From a virus, in the IMG/VR virus record IMGVR_UViG_3300005532_000039, positions 1 through 25,457 of that record: a DNA stretch of 25,457 bases; one strand, 5' to 3'. Position numbers and translations under genes: made by a program. The stretch's first letter is position 1, and each line of letters begins with the position of its first letter. Positions 1-6,907 of this stretch are shown piece by piece. Under the pieces are notes generated by a model, which saw nothing but the letters and a program-made list of their open reading frames with translations, was not told the origin of the DNA and did not search any database.

Positions 1-15
1 CGCAAGAGGTAAATC

Positions 16-453
16 ATGCTCAACAGCATCCTGAAGGACTGCAAGATCGTGAAGGTCAGCAACGGCGCCGCGGCGGGTCAGACCGCCGTGACGACCTTGA
101 CCTTCGACATGAGTGGCTATGACGCTGTCTGTCTCATCGCCGACCTGGCCGCCGTCACCGACGGCTGTGTGCTGTCGCTGAAGGCGCAGGACGGCAACCA
201 GGCCAATGGCGGCGATGCTGCCGATATCAGCGGCGCCACCACGGGCACGTTCACGGCCTCTTCCAGCAGCAACAAGCTCGTCGTCCTCGATGCCGTGCAG
301 CCTCAGCTGCGCTACGTGACCGCCGTTCTGGGCCGGACCACGCAGAACGCCACCGTCAACACGATCATCGCCATCCTGTACCGGACCAAGAACAAGCCGG
401 TCACGCCCGATGCCAGTGTCATCCTGTCGGCCTTGGCCGAGTGCGCGGCGTAA
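16..453 (+). CDS. Small virion structural protein, possibly head decoration
   Basis: This 145-residue protein starts at an ATG preceded by an AGAGGT ribosome site. It is rich in Ala, Thr, Val and Ser with alternating hydrophobic residues, as in a beta-sandwich, and has no membrane segment or enzyme motif. It is the first complete gene of the window, directly upstream of the head-tail connector region, where capsid, decoration or scaffold-related genes sit in siphophage genomes. I do not recognise a named family. A capsid-associated or decoration role is inferred from position and composition only. Confidence 0.6.
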   Translation: MLNSILKDCKIVKVSNGAAAGQTAVTTLTFDMSGYDAVCLIADLAAVTDGCVLSLKAQDGNQANGGDAADISGATTGTFTASSSSNKLVVLDAVQPQLRYVTAVLGRTTQNATVNTIIAILYRTKNKPVTPDASVILSALAECAA

Positions 454-492
454 GCCTCCTGATCCCTTAACCCTCAGAAGGAGGATACGCAC

Positions 493-966
493 ATGGCCGC
501 CGAGAAAGGCCATCATCCGAACCTGCCCTACTTCGATCAGTCGGGGCAGTTCCATATGTCCGACAGCGCCGAGTTCGATCCCAACGAGCTGGCCCTGGCC
601 GCCAAGGTCAGTATCAGTGCCGCCGCGGGCACGACGAACCAGACTCTCGTCACCTTCCAGTTCAAGGATGGGGCTGGCAACAACCTGGCGGCCTGCGTGC
701 CTATTGACATCTGGCTGTCCGACGCGGCCACCGGCATCGGCCTCACGGCGACCACGGCCAGCGGCGCCGTCGGCGCCGGCGCCAGCGGCACCGACTTCGG
801 TGCCTTGACCGCCAAAAAGGCGATCCGGTCGCTGACCGACGCGACCGGCAAGTACATCCTGGCCATCACCGACACGTTGAAAACCGGGTTTTTCCCGTGT
901 TGCTCGATCCCGGGCACCGGGCAGATCGCGGTGGGGGCTCAGCTGCAAACGGCCAACTATGGCTAA
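493..966 (+). CDS. Phage structural protein of unknown role
   Basis: This 157-residue protein has a strong AAGGAGG ribosome site before its ATG. The stretch VTFQFKDGAGNNLA followed by VPIDIWLSD reads as an Ig-like or beta-sandwich fold, and the C-terminal half (roughly 105-140, KKAIRSLTDATGKYILAITD) resembles phage virion proteins of unknown function found beside capsid genes. It has no catalytic motif or membrane segment. Its stop overlaps the next start by 8 bases, so the two are probably translated together. A capsid surface or vertex role is a guess from position. Confidence 0.6.
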   Translation: MAAEKGHHPNLPYFDQSGQFHMSDSAEFDPNELALAAKVSISAAAGTTNQTLVTFQFKDGAGNNLAACVPIDIWLSDAATGIGLTATTASGAVGAGASGTDFGALTAKKAIRSLTDATGKYILAITDTLKTGFFPCCSIPGTGQIAVGAQLQTANYG

Positions 967-1195
967 CCGCGCCAGCTTCCTGATTACGCCGGAAATCCTG
1001 GCGGCATTGCTGGACCTGCCGCCAGGAACGGAGATCGTTTACGGCGAGTGGGATGTCTGGTCCGGCCAGCTTGAGCTGGTCGTCGCACATCCTGACTTGC
1101 CCGAGACCCACGCAGGCCAGCGCTTGGCCCGAGTCGCGCCGCTGTACAAGACCGATGAACAAGGTCTAGGGAAGTTTGTCAGCTGGGGAGCCTAA
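959..1195 (+). CDS. Small hypothetical phage protein in head module
   Basis: This 78-residue protein starts at an ATG inside the end of the preceding gene (8-base overlap) and ends 3 bases before the GTG of the connector gene. It is acidic, Leu- and Val-rich and soluble-looking, with no Cys or recognisable motif. The tight packing between two virion genes supports real expression in the late operon. The function is unknown. Similar small ORFs in this place are often connector- or assembly-related, but the sequence does not show that here. Confidence 0.55.
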   Translation: MANRASFLITPEILAALLDLPPGTEIVYGEWDVWSGQLELVVAHPDLPETHAGQRLARVAPLYKTDEQGLGKFVSWGA

Positions 1196-1198
1196 ATT

Positions 1199-2068
1199 GT
1201 GCCACGCGGCCTTAAAGTCACGACGCCGCCTTCCGGCGAGCCTGTCACGCTGGACGAGGCCAAGCTGTGGTGCCGCATCGACATCCCCGATGACGATGCC
1301 GTGGTGCGGAGCCTGATCGCGTCGGCGCGGCAGTACGTCGAGGCGACCTACAACCGCACGCTGGTCTCGACCGGCTGGCGGTCCTCGATTGACCGCTTTC
1401 CCAGATATAGTTCGTCGGCTGTCTGGCAGTACAACTCGGATGCCATCTGGCAGCAGCGTCTGCCCGTCACGCAGTTGTCCGGCCAGTGGTATCCCGACCG
1501 GGCTGCCATCCGCGTGACGCGACCGCCCTTGCAGGCCGTCACGTCGATCACTTACGTGGACGGCAGCGGTGTGACGCAGACGGTGGACCCGAGCACCTAC
1601 GATGTGGACACCGACACGGAGCCGGGCCGCATCGCGCCCAGCTACGGCAATATCTGGCCGATCGTTCGTCAGCAGCTGGCCAGCGTACAGGTGTCCTTTG
1701 TGGCCGGCTATGGCCCGGTGACGAGCGTACCACTGGCCATTGCCGCCGGCGTGCAGACCGTGACGCCCGCCAGCCTGTTCGGCATCTACGCCGGCACGAT
1801 CCTCGACATCGACCGGCTAACGCCCGTGGCGGAACGCATCGTCGTTAGTTCCGTGACTGCGACGACCTTCACCGCGACCTTCGCCAATGCCCACTCGGCT
1901 GGCTTTACCGTGGAGCCCGGATTGCCCGAGCAGGTGCGCACGGCGATCAAGCAGCTGGTGGCCCACGGCTACGAGAACCGTGAGGCCGTGCAGCAGGGCA
2001 GCTTCAGCGAAGTGCCGCTGGCTGTTCAGGCCGAGCTGATGAGTATTTTCCCGGCCGAATACGAGTGA
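1199..2068 (+). CDS. Head-tail connector protein, gp6/gp8-like
   Basis: This 289-residue protein starts at a GTG preceded by GGGGAG. The N-terminus (PVTLDEAKLWCRIDIPDDDAVV then LIASARQYVEATYNRTLV, residues 16-56) is the hallmark of the phage gp6-like / phiE125 gp8 connector family, which forms the ring below the portal. The usual C-terminal helix (EQVRTAIKQLVAHGYENREAV, 244-264) is also present. Between these, about residues 182-241 form an extra beta-rich segment (VVSSVTATTFTATFANAH) that the compact family members lack, which makes the protein longer than usual. Head closure follows 4 bases after its stop, the expected order. The family call is firm; the role of the inserted domain is unknown. 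Confidence 0.85.
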   Translation: MPRGLKVTTPPSGEPVTLDEAKLWCRIDIPDDDAVVRSLIASARQYVEATYNRTLVSTGWRSSIDRFPRYSSSAVWQYNSDAIWQQRLPVTQLSGQWYPDRAAIRVTRPPLQAVTSITYVDGSGVTQTVDPSTYDVDTDTEPGRIAPSYGNIWPIVRQQLASVQVSFVAGYGPVTSVPLAIAAGVQTVTPASLFGIYAGTILDIDRLTPVAERIVVSSVTATTFTATFANAHSAGFTVEPGLPEQVRTAIKQLVAHGYENREAVQQGSFSEVPLAVQAELMSIFPAEYE

Positions 2069-2072
2069 GCCG

Positions 2073-2456
2073 ATGGCGAACGTCTACATCCGCGCCGGCA
2101 AGCTCCGCCGCCGCGTCGAGGTCCAGGCCCTGACGGCACCGGAGCCGGCCAACGCTTACAACGAAAAGCCGCCGGTCAACTGGCAGACGATCGCTGTGCG
2201 CTGGGCGCAGATCGAGCCGCAGAAAGGTCAGGAGCCGTTTATCGGGGCGCAGATCCAGCCGGACACGACGCATCGCGTGACGCTGCGGTTTTTCCCGGGG
2301 CTGTCGACCAAGATGCGCTTGCTGGTCCGCGATCCCAACGCGGCGGCCAGCAGTGATTTCCCCGAGGGCGGCTATCGCGTGTTCAACATCCTCGATGTCC
2401 AGAACCTGGACGAGCGCGACCGAACCTTGCAGCTGAGTTGTACCGAGGTGCTCTGA
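2073..2456 (+). CDS. Head closure / head-tail adaptor protein
   Basis: This 127-residue protein begins IRAGKLRRRVEVQ, the typical opening of the phage head-tail joining family (SPP1 gp16 / HK97 gp7-like adaptors), in which the first strand is followed by a loop and then WQTIAVRWAQIEP. It ends with a conserved-type strand pair (YRVFNILDVQNLDERDRTLQLSCTEV). Length and gene order (after the gp6-like connector, before gp10-like) match the family. It plugs the connector after DNA packaging and offers the surface for tail docking. Its TGA overlaps the next ATG as TGATG, so translational coupling is likely. Confidence 0.85.
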   Translation: MANVYIRAGKLRRRVEVQALTAPEPANAYNEKPPVNWQTIAVRWAQIEPQKGQEPFIGAQIQPDTTHRVTLRFFPGLSTKMRLLVRDPNAAASSDFPEGGYRVFNILDVQNLDERDRTLQLSCTEVL

Positions 2457-2737
2457 TGCCCACCGTGGCCAACCTGCCCTTTGCGTCCTACCAGGCGACA
2501 CCCGGCGCGCCCTATCAGCACGCCGCCCTGGTGACGCCCGATGACAACAACGACCTGGCCAATGCCGCCACGGCGCTGTTGATCAGCGTCGATGGTGCCT
2601 TGAAGGTCACGACCGAGGGCGGCGAGACGATTACTTTCCCGACCGGAACCTTCACGGTCAAGACCTTCCTGCCGTTGCGCGTGACGCGGGTTTTCGCCAC
2701 GGGCACGACGGCGACCGGCATTATCGCTTTTAGGTGA
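2456..2737 (+). CDS. Spike base protein-like, RcGTA Rcc01079 type
   Basis: The ATG at 2456 overlaps the previous TGA and gives 93 residues. The core, DDNNDLANAATALLI then DGALKVTTEGGETITF, ending in FLPLRVTRVFATGTTATGIIA, matches the small protein family annotated as phage spike base protein after the Rhodobacter gene transfer agent, in which it carries the head spikes. An upstream in-frame ATG at 2438 exists but lies inside the previous gene, and the TGATG coupling favours 2456. In this window the gene sits between head closure and tail completion genes. I infer it attaches a fibre or spike to the capsid or neck. Confidence 0.75.
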   Translation: MPTVANLPFASYQATPGAPYQHAALVTPDDNNDLANAATALLISVDGALKVTTEGGETITFPTGTFTVKTFLPLRVTRVFATGTTATGIIAFR

Positions 2738-2740
2738 GCA

Positions 2741-3214
2741 ATGGCGCACACCATCGAGGTGGTCGGCCTGCAGAACGCGCTCAACCAGCTGCAGGGCGTC
2801 GAGCGCAAGGTGCGCAAGAAGCTCTTGCGGAAGTACGTCAATGAGGCCACCAAGCGCGTTCTCAAGGATGCCAAGAAGCTAGCCCCCGTGGCGCCGCTGG
2901 GGACCTTGAAGGGCCTCTACCGCAAGTCCCTGGGCCGCAAGATCAAGAGCTACCAGGCTGGCCTGGTGCAGGTCGGCCTGGTCGGCGCCCGCGGCGGTTT
3001 TCGTTATCCCGCCGGCGTGCGGAAACGCGGGAAGCGTAAGGGCGAGGTCTGGTATCAGGATCCGGTGAAGATCGCTCATCTGCTGGAGAAGGGCACGGCC
3101 CATGCGGCAGCCCGCCCGCATCTACGGCCGGCGCTGGCGAACAATCAGGCGACCCTGGAGGCCCTGGCTGAGCAGATCATCGGGAAGGGATTGGGAAGCG
3201 GAGGCAGCGCGTGA
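2741..3214 (+). CDS. HK97 gp10-like tail completion protein
   Basis: This 157-residue basic protein has the layout of the HK97 gp10-like family: an N-terminal GLQNALNQLQ helix, KKLLRKYVNEATKRVLKDAKKLAPV, then SLGRKIKSY, and a C-terminal VKIAHLLEKGTAHAAARPHLRPAL, the family's diagnostic EfGt/kpqPFlrPA-like end. Proteins of this family act at the head-tail interface during tail completion. The start lies 3 bases after the preceding stop, and the end overlaps the next start (GTGA). Family membership is well supported; the exact assembly step is inferred from relatives. Confidence 0.85.
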   Translation: MAHTIEVVGLQNALNQLQGVERKVRKKLLRKYVNEATKRVLKDAKKLAPVAPLGTLKGLYRKSLGRKIKSYQAGLVQVGLVGARGGFRYPAGVRKRGKRKGEVWYQDPVKIAHLLEKGTAHAAARPHLRPALANNQATLEALAEQIIGKGLGSGGSA

Positions 3215-3651
3215 GTATCAAGGCCGTGATCGGCAAGCTGGTCGCCGACGCTGGCGTGGCGGCCCTGGCCGCCGATCCCGCCGCCGGCGGCGCCGCCAAT
3301 GTCCGCGTTTATCCCAACAAGGCGCCCCAGGGAGTGGACCGGCCCTTTGTCGTCTGTCGGCGGATTGCCGGGGCGCCCGTGCTGACCTATGCCGGGCCCA
3401 CGACCCTTTCCGGCCGGCGTGTGCAGGTGGATTGCTACGGCGACAGCTACGCCGATGCCGACGCCATGAGCTTGGCGGTGATGGCGGCGCTGAATGGCTT
3501 CGCCGGCAAGGTGGGCAGCACGCCCATCGACGTGCGCGGGGCCTTGCTGGAGGACATCGGCGACGATTACGAGCAGCCGGTCCACTCCGATGAGGCGGGT
3601 ATTCATCGCGTGAGCATGGAGTTCCTGGTCTGGAACGATACCGAGGGCTAA
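3211..3651 (+). CDS. Tail completion protein, gp17-like (DUF3168)
   Basis: This 146-residue protein starts at a GTG overlapping the previous stop. It has the DUF3168/gp17-like pattern: an N-terminal helix (IKAVIGKLVADAGVAAL), a VRVYPNKAPQGVDRPFVVCRRI strand, then RRVQVDCYGDSYADADAMSLAVMAAL, and a closing strand IHRVSMEFLVWN. Members are tail terminators or completion proteins that cap the tail tube and join it to the head. The position directly before the tail tube gene is the canonical order. Length and motifs fit the family well. Confidence 0.85.
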   Translation: MSIKAVIGKLVADAGVAALAADPAAGGAANVRVYPNKAPQGVDRPFVVCRRIAGAPVLTYAGPTTLSGRRVQVDCYGDSYADADAMSLAVMAALNGFAGKVGSTPIDVRGALLEDIGDDYEQPVHSDEAGIHRVSMEFLVWNDTEG

Positions 3652-3655
3652 AGCT

Positions 3656-4090
3656 ATGGCCGTCTCGTCTGTCTCGATCATCGGTTACGGCAGTGATTTT
3701 CAGCGCTCGACCGACGGTAACAGCTATACCACCGTCGGCCAGGTGACGGATCTGGTGCCGCCCAAGAGCAAGGCCACCACGATTCAGCACTCCAACCTGC
3801 AATCGCCGGGCGGCTTCCACGAGTTCCGCGCCGGCATGCGTGACGGCGGTCAGGCCACCTTCAAGATCCTTTTTAAGAAAACCGACTACAACACGATTTT
3901 CTCGGACTGGTCCAGCGGCACGACACGCTACTGGAAGGTCGTCCTCTCTGACCTCGTCTCCACGGCCAGCACGCTGGCCTTCCAGGGGCATATCGAGGAG
4001 CTAGCGGTCCTCAACCCGATGGATGACAAGGTCGAGGCTGAGGTTGCCATCAAGGTGACGGGTCAGATCACGTTCGTTCAAGGGACGTAA
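3656..4090 (+). CDS. Major tail tube protein
   Basis: This 144-residue protein follows the tail terminator by 4 bases. The pattern DGNSYTTVGQVTDLVPPKSKATTIQHSNL, then GGQATFKILFKK, then TRYWKVVLSD and LAFQGHIEELAVLNPMDDKVEAEVAIKVTGQITF is that of a siphophage tail tube subunit, with paired beta sheets and a late 'VEAEVAIKVTG' strand. It would polymerise into the tail tube. Gene order (gp17-like before, chaperones after) supports this. It is followed by a short repeat tract and no obvious terminator. Confidence 0.85.
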   Translation: MAVSSVSIIGYGSDFQRSTDGNSYTTVGQVTDLVPPKSKATTIQHSNLQSPGGFHEFRAGMRDGGQATFKILFKKTDYNTIFSDWSSGTTRYWKVVLSDLVSTASTLAFQGHIEELAVLNPMDDKVEAEVAIKVTGQITFVQGT

Positions 4091-4096
4091 TCCGCG

Positions 4097-4138
4097 GTCA
4101 GGGGCCAGCAATCAGGGATCAGGGGTCAGGAGTCCGCA
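4097..4138 (+). repeat. Degenerate heptanucleotide tandem repeat
   Basis: Between the tail tube stop and the next start lie about six tandem heptamers, reading GGTCAGG, GGCCAGC, AATCAGG, GATCAGG, GGTCAGG, AGTCCGC. The tract fills nearly all the intergenic gap and reaches to within 3 bases of the next ATG, so the usual ribosome site may be supplied by its AGGAG. Unlike the three other heptamer loci of this window it has no opposed arm. It resembles the heptanucleotide STRR class known from cyanobacteria; that likeness is from memory, not from a search. Confidence 0.7.
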
Positions 4139-4141
4139 ATC

Positions 4142-4495
4142 ATGGCGACGCTTACCGTTACGACCGAAAACCACGGCACCGGCATTCTCGATCTGGTCGC
4201 TACTGCGGTGGCCGTCGATGTCGCTGGCAGCGACAAGTTCCCCAACACCGGCAACGAGCTGGTCTTTGTCAACAACGGTGGCGGCGTCAGCCTGACCGTG
4301 ACGGAGAACTACGGCACCGGCGGCACCATCGACGGCCAGACCTTGCCCAACAAGACCAAGGTCATCGCCGCCGGCAAAAGTGCCCTACTAGGGCCGTATC
4401 CGCCAGGGCTTTACAACGACGCCAACGGCTTCATGAATCTGGGTTGGTCGGCCACGACCAGCATCAAGGTGCTGCCCTTCGTGAAAGGATCGTAG
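4142..4495 (+). CDS. Virion structural protein, decoration-like
   Basis: This 117-residue protein has the pattern DKFPNTGNELVFVNNGG, then GQTLPNKTKVIAAGKSALLGPYPPGLYNDANGFMNL, seen in many small phage virion proteins of unknown detail (a beta-sandwich with a 'GP.PP.lYND..G.vnl' signature). It lies between the tail tube and the tail chaperones, an unusual place for a head protein. It ends VKGS then TAG, and the last bases are duplicated 90 bp downstream on the far side of a hairpin insertion. Before that insertion its stop probably overlapped the chaperone start. Confidence 0.65.
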   Translation: MATLTVTTENHGTGILDLVATAVAVDVAGSDKFPNTGNELVFVNNGGGVSLTVTENYGTGGTIDGQTLPNKTKVIAAGKSALLGPYPPGLYNDANGFMNLGWSATTSIKVLPFVKGS

Positions 4496-4583
4496 AGCAG
4501 GAGCCAGGAGTGAGGATCGAGGATCTAGTCTTGCTCGATCCTCACTCCTGGCTCCTCACTCCTACTCGATGTGAAAGGATCGT
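4481..4583 (+). repeat. Hairpin insertion flanked by exact 13-bp direct repeats
   Basis: GTGAAAGGATCGT occurs at 4481-4493 and again at 4571-4583, exactly 90 bp apart. Between them is a hairpin with perfect 23-bp arms (4499-4521 and 4534-4556) and a 12-base loop, made of heptamers of the AGGATCG / AGGAGTG type. A weaker outer pair is GAGCAGGAG at 4495-4503 with CTCCTACTC at 4560-4568. The first 13-mer encodes the end of the upstream protein; the second supplies AAAGGA, the ribosome site of the chaperone gene. Without the 90 bp, the upstream stop would be TGA overlapping the next ATG. This looks like an insertion with a target duplication (inference). Confidence 0.75.
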
Positions 4584-4584
4584 G

Positions 4585-4974
4585 ATGCTTTCCCGTGAGC
4601 AGATTCTCGCCGCGGCCGATCTGCCGCGCGAGGAAGTGTTGATTCCTGAGTGGGGCGGTACGGTTTGGGTGCGGACCCTGTCGGCCGCCGAGCGCGATGC
4701 CTTCGAGGCCGCCAGCGTGCAGGCTCGCGGCAAGGACCGCTCTGTCAACCTGGCCAACCTCCGCGCTCGCCTGGCCGTCTTGTGCCTGGTCGATGAGCAA
4801 GGTCAGCGGCTCTTTACCGACACGGATGCTGTGGCGCTGGGCCAGAAGTCCGCCAAGGCCCTGGCCAAGGTCTACGACGTGGCCGCTCGTCTCAATGGCC
4901 TGTCGGCTGATGACGTCGAGGAGCTGGCAAAAAACTCCGCGAGCGGCCCGTCCGCCGCTTCTGCTTCAAGCTAG
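4585..4974 (+). CDS. Tail assembly chaperone (gpG-like)
   Basis: This 129-residue protein starts at the ATG after GTGAAAGGATCGTG. The pattern EVLIPEWGGTVWVRTLSAAERDAFEA, then RARLAVLCLVDEQGQRLF, DAVALGQKSAKALAKVYDVAARLNGLSADDVEELAKN, is the common phage tail assembly chaperone family. In lambda-like phages gpG and the frameshifted gpGT bind the tape measure during tail assembly. Shortly before its stop it contains A AAA AAC in the zero frame (gcA AAA AAC), and the -1 frame is open from there to 5285. In-frame starts further upstream lie in the hairpin and were rejected. Confidence 0.85.
   Translation: MLSREQILAAADLPREEVLIPEWGGTVWVRTLSAAERDAFEAASVQARGKDRSVNLANLRARLAVLCLVDEQGQRLFTDTDAVALGQKSAKALAKVYDVAARLNGLSADDVEELAKNSASGPSAASASS
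4929..4935 (+). promoter_or_regulatory. Programmed -1 frameshift slippery site
   Basis: The heptamer A AAA AAC is in the correct phase within gca aaa aac of the chaperone gene, 13 codons before the zero-frame TAG. Slipping back one base continues into the open frame starting at 4935 (LRERPVRRFC, then KLALRLGKTV), which runs without a stop to 5285. This reproduces the G to GT arrangement conserved in long-tailed phages. A downstream stimulatory hairpin is plausible in the GC-rich stretch that follows, but I did not resolve one. Confidence 0.8.
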
Positions 4975-5285
4975 CGCTGCGGCTGGGCAAGACGGTCCGC
5001 CAGCTGCTGGCCGAGCTGGATGCCCGCGAGCTGGCCGAGTGGATGGCTCTTGACCGCCTCGATCCCATCGGCGCCGAGCGGGACGACTACCGGGCGGGCA
5101 TCATCGCGGCCACGATCGCCAACCGTCTGCGCGGCAAGGGCGAGTCGGCCTCGAAGCCCGAGGATTTTGTGCCGCGCTTCGACGCCGAGCCGCCCACGCT
5201 GGAGGATTTGGCCGAGAAGGCCCGGCTGCTGGCCCTGGCGCTGGGAGGAGAAGTGATCGAGCATGGCGGTCCTGTCGGTTCGTGA
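4935..5285 (+). CDS. Tail assembly chaperone T extension (frameshift product)
   Basis: This -1 frame runs on from the slippery site and encodes about 116 residues. It has the signature LALRLGKTVRQLLAELDAREL, then AEWMALDRLDPIGAERDDYRAG and IIAATIANRLRG, typical of the DUF4035/gpT-like C-terminal extension of tail chaperones. The internal ATG at 5043 would lose the conserved 'LGKTVRQLLAELDARELAEW' part, so the extension is best read as part of a GT fusion. It would make the rarer isoform that contacts the tail tube. It overlaps the start of the next gene by 23 bases. Confidence 0.8.
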   Translation, partial: LRERPVRRFCFKLALRLGKTVRQLLAELDARELAEWMALDRLDPIGAERDDYRAGIIAATIANRLRGKGESASKPEDFVPRFDAEPPTLEDLAEKARLLALALGGEVIEHGGPVGS

Positions 5286-6402
5286 AATCTGGAATGGCCG
5301 CCGCGGCAGCGCCGATGAGAAGGCCGTGCGCGAATACGCGCGCGTCTTCCGGGTCGTGACCAGCAACAGCCTGGATGGCGCCCTGGTCGCTGAAACGGCT
5401 GTGGACCCATTCAATGGCACCGCCATCCCCAATCTGTTCGCCAGCTACATCGAGCCCAATGGCACGACCTTCGATCTGACGGCCATTGCCCGCAAGATCG
5501 ACGTGGTCCAGGACGATAGCGATCCCAATACCTGGCTGGTGACGGTCAGCTATTCCAATCGCACCGACCTGCCCGAGTTGGGCAATCCCAACCCGCTCTT
5601 GCGGCCCAGCGAAATCAAATGGTCCTTCGCGCAGTTCCAGCGGATCGCCGATGTGGACATCTATGGTGCGGCCGTGGTCAACAGTGCTGGCGAGGCCTTC
5701 GATCCGCCAGCGGAAAAGGATGATAGCCGGCCCGTGCTGGTGGTCACGCGCAACGAGGCGGGCTTCGATCCCGGCATCGCCTATCTGTACCGCGATGCGG
5801 TCAATAGCGATGCCTTCTTCGGCGCGCCGCCGGGGACGGCCAAAATTCAGGCCATTGAGGCCACCCGCCACTACGAGAACAATTTCTTCTACTGGCAGGT
5901 GACGTACACCATCCACTTCCGGCCCGACGGCTGGAACCTCAACTTGCTGGATCAGGGCTTCAACTACCTGGATACCGACGGCAAAACGAAACTGTTGATC
6001 CGCGACAAAAACGGGGCCGCGGTGTCCAAGGCCGTGCCCCTCAACGGCGTGGGCGCCTCGCTGACCAATGCCTTCTCGTCGCTGACGCAGGCGCTGGAGC
6101 CCACGGACACGACGTTGTCCGTCGCCTCGGCAGCTCCCTTTCCCGTCAGCCAGCCACTGCCGGCCAACGGCGTGACGTTGTATCAGCACAGCGTCCAGCA
6201 GTTCATCGTAAAGATCGATCAGGAGCTGATCTTGGTGCCGGCCGTGCAGAATCAGAACCTGACCTGGACCGGCGTGACACGCGGCTATGGCAACACCGTG
6301 GCAGCCGCCCATGTCTTGAACGCCAACGTCACGCTGCAGCCCGTGTTTCTGAGTTTCCAGGTCTATCCGCTGTTGCCCTTTGCGCCCTTGCGCCTGCCCT
6401 AG
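5263..6402 (+). CDS. Large beta-rich virion protein in place of tape measure
   Basis: This 379-residue protein follows the chaperones with a GGAGGAG ribosome site. It opens VREIWNGRRGSADEKAVREYARVFRVVTS and is mostly beta-strand in character, without the long helical or coiled-coil composition of a tape measure protein. The last ~110 residues (TTLSVASAAPFP, then FIVKIDQELILVPAV, then WTGVTRGYGNTVAAAH) match a small beta module repeated across phage tail and fibre proteins. I do not recognise the N-terminal family. A tail tip or baseplate role is inferred from position and fold only. Confidence 0.65.
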   Translation: MAVLSVREIWNGRRGSADEKAVREYARVFRVVTSNSLDGALVAETAVDPFNGTAIPNLFASYIEPNGTTFDLTAIARKIDVVQDDSDPNTWLVTVSYSNRTDLPELGNPNPLLRPSEIKWSFAQFQRIADVDIYGAAVVNSAGEAFDPPAEKDDSRPVLVVTRNEAGFDPGIAYLYRDAVNSDAFFGAPPGTAKIQAIEATRHYENNFFYWQVTYTIHFRPDGWNLNLLDQGFNYLDTDGKTKLLIRDKNGAAVSKAVPLNGVGASLTNAFSSLTQALEPTDTTLSVASAAPFPVSQPLPANGVTLYQHSVQQFIVKIDQELILVPAVQNQNLTWTGVTRGYGNTVAAAHVLNANVTLQPVFLSFQVYPLLPFAPLRLP

Positions 6403-6409
6403 AGGAACC

Positions 6410-6907
6410 ATGAGCGTACCGATTGTCCTACCTACCGACACCCAGGTCCTCGGCACGCTGACGGCCACTCAGCTCAATGTGCCTTTGGGCGCCATCACGG
6501 ACACGATGGTGGCCGCCAGCGCTAACATCGCGGCCACCAAGCTGCAGCAGGAGTATCACCCGACCTGGGGCCAGGAATCGTCCACGACCGCTTTCAGCGA
6601 AACGCATGTTTTCCACGTCGTGCGCGGCTCCACGGGGACAATCATCGAGTTCGCCGCCGGCTCCGTCGTACCGGCCGTGGGCAGCGATACCTGTAACGTC
6701 GATGTGACCAAGAATGGCTCGTTTATCAGCGGCTCCATCGTGCTGAACAGTAGCGACACGGCGCGGACGCTGAAGTTCGCCACGCTAACCATCACCAGCC
6801 TGGCCGCCGGCGACGTGCTCGAAATCAAGATCACTCCCGTCCATACGACGGGGACATTGCCCAAAGGCGTTTTCGCTCGTCTCACGGTGCGGGAGAATTC
6901 GCCATGA
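6410..6907 (+). CDS. Short tail fibre-like protein
   Basis: The ATG at 6410, preceded by AGAGGAACC, gives 165 residues. The N-terminus (VLPTDTQVLGTLTATQLN) is shared with the 488-residue fibre protein encoded at 7716 (VIPTDVQVVGALSATSIT), which suggests a common virion-anchoring segment. The rest (ETHVFHVVRGSTGTIIEF, then TCNVDVTKNGSFI, then LEIKITPVHTTGTLPKGVFARLTV) reads as a jelly-roll-like receptor-binding or head domain. It overlaps the next gene by 4 bases. A tail fibre or adhesin role is inferred. Confidence 0.6.
   Translation: MSVPIVLPTDTQVLGTLTATQLNVPLGAITDTMVAASANIAATKLQQEYHPTWGQESSTTAFSETHVFHVVRGSTGTIIEFAAGSVVPAVGSDTCNVDVTKNGSFISGSIVLNSSDTARTLKFATLTITSLAAGDVLEIKITPVHTTGTLPKGVFARLTVRENSP

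Noticed and set aside
5101-6468. Long minus-strand ORF of 455 codons opposite the structural gene
   Set aside because: It is a shadow frame caused by high GC in third codon positions; the plus strand has the coupled late genes and recognisable folds.
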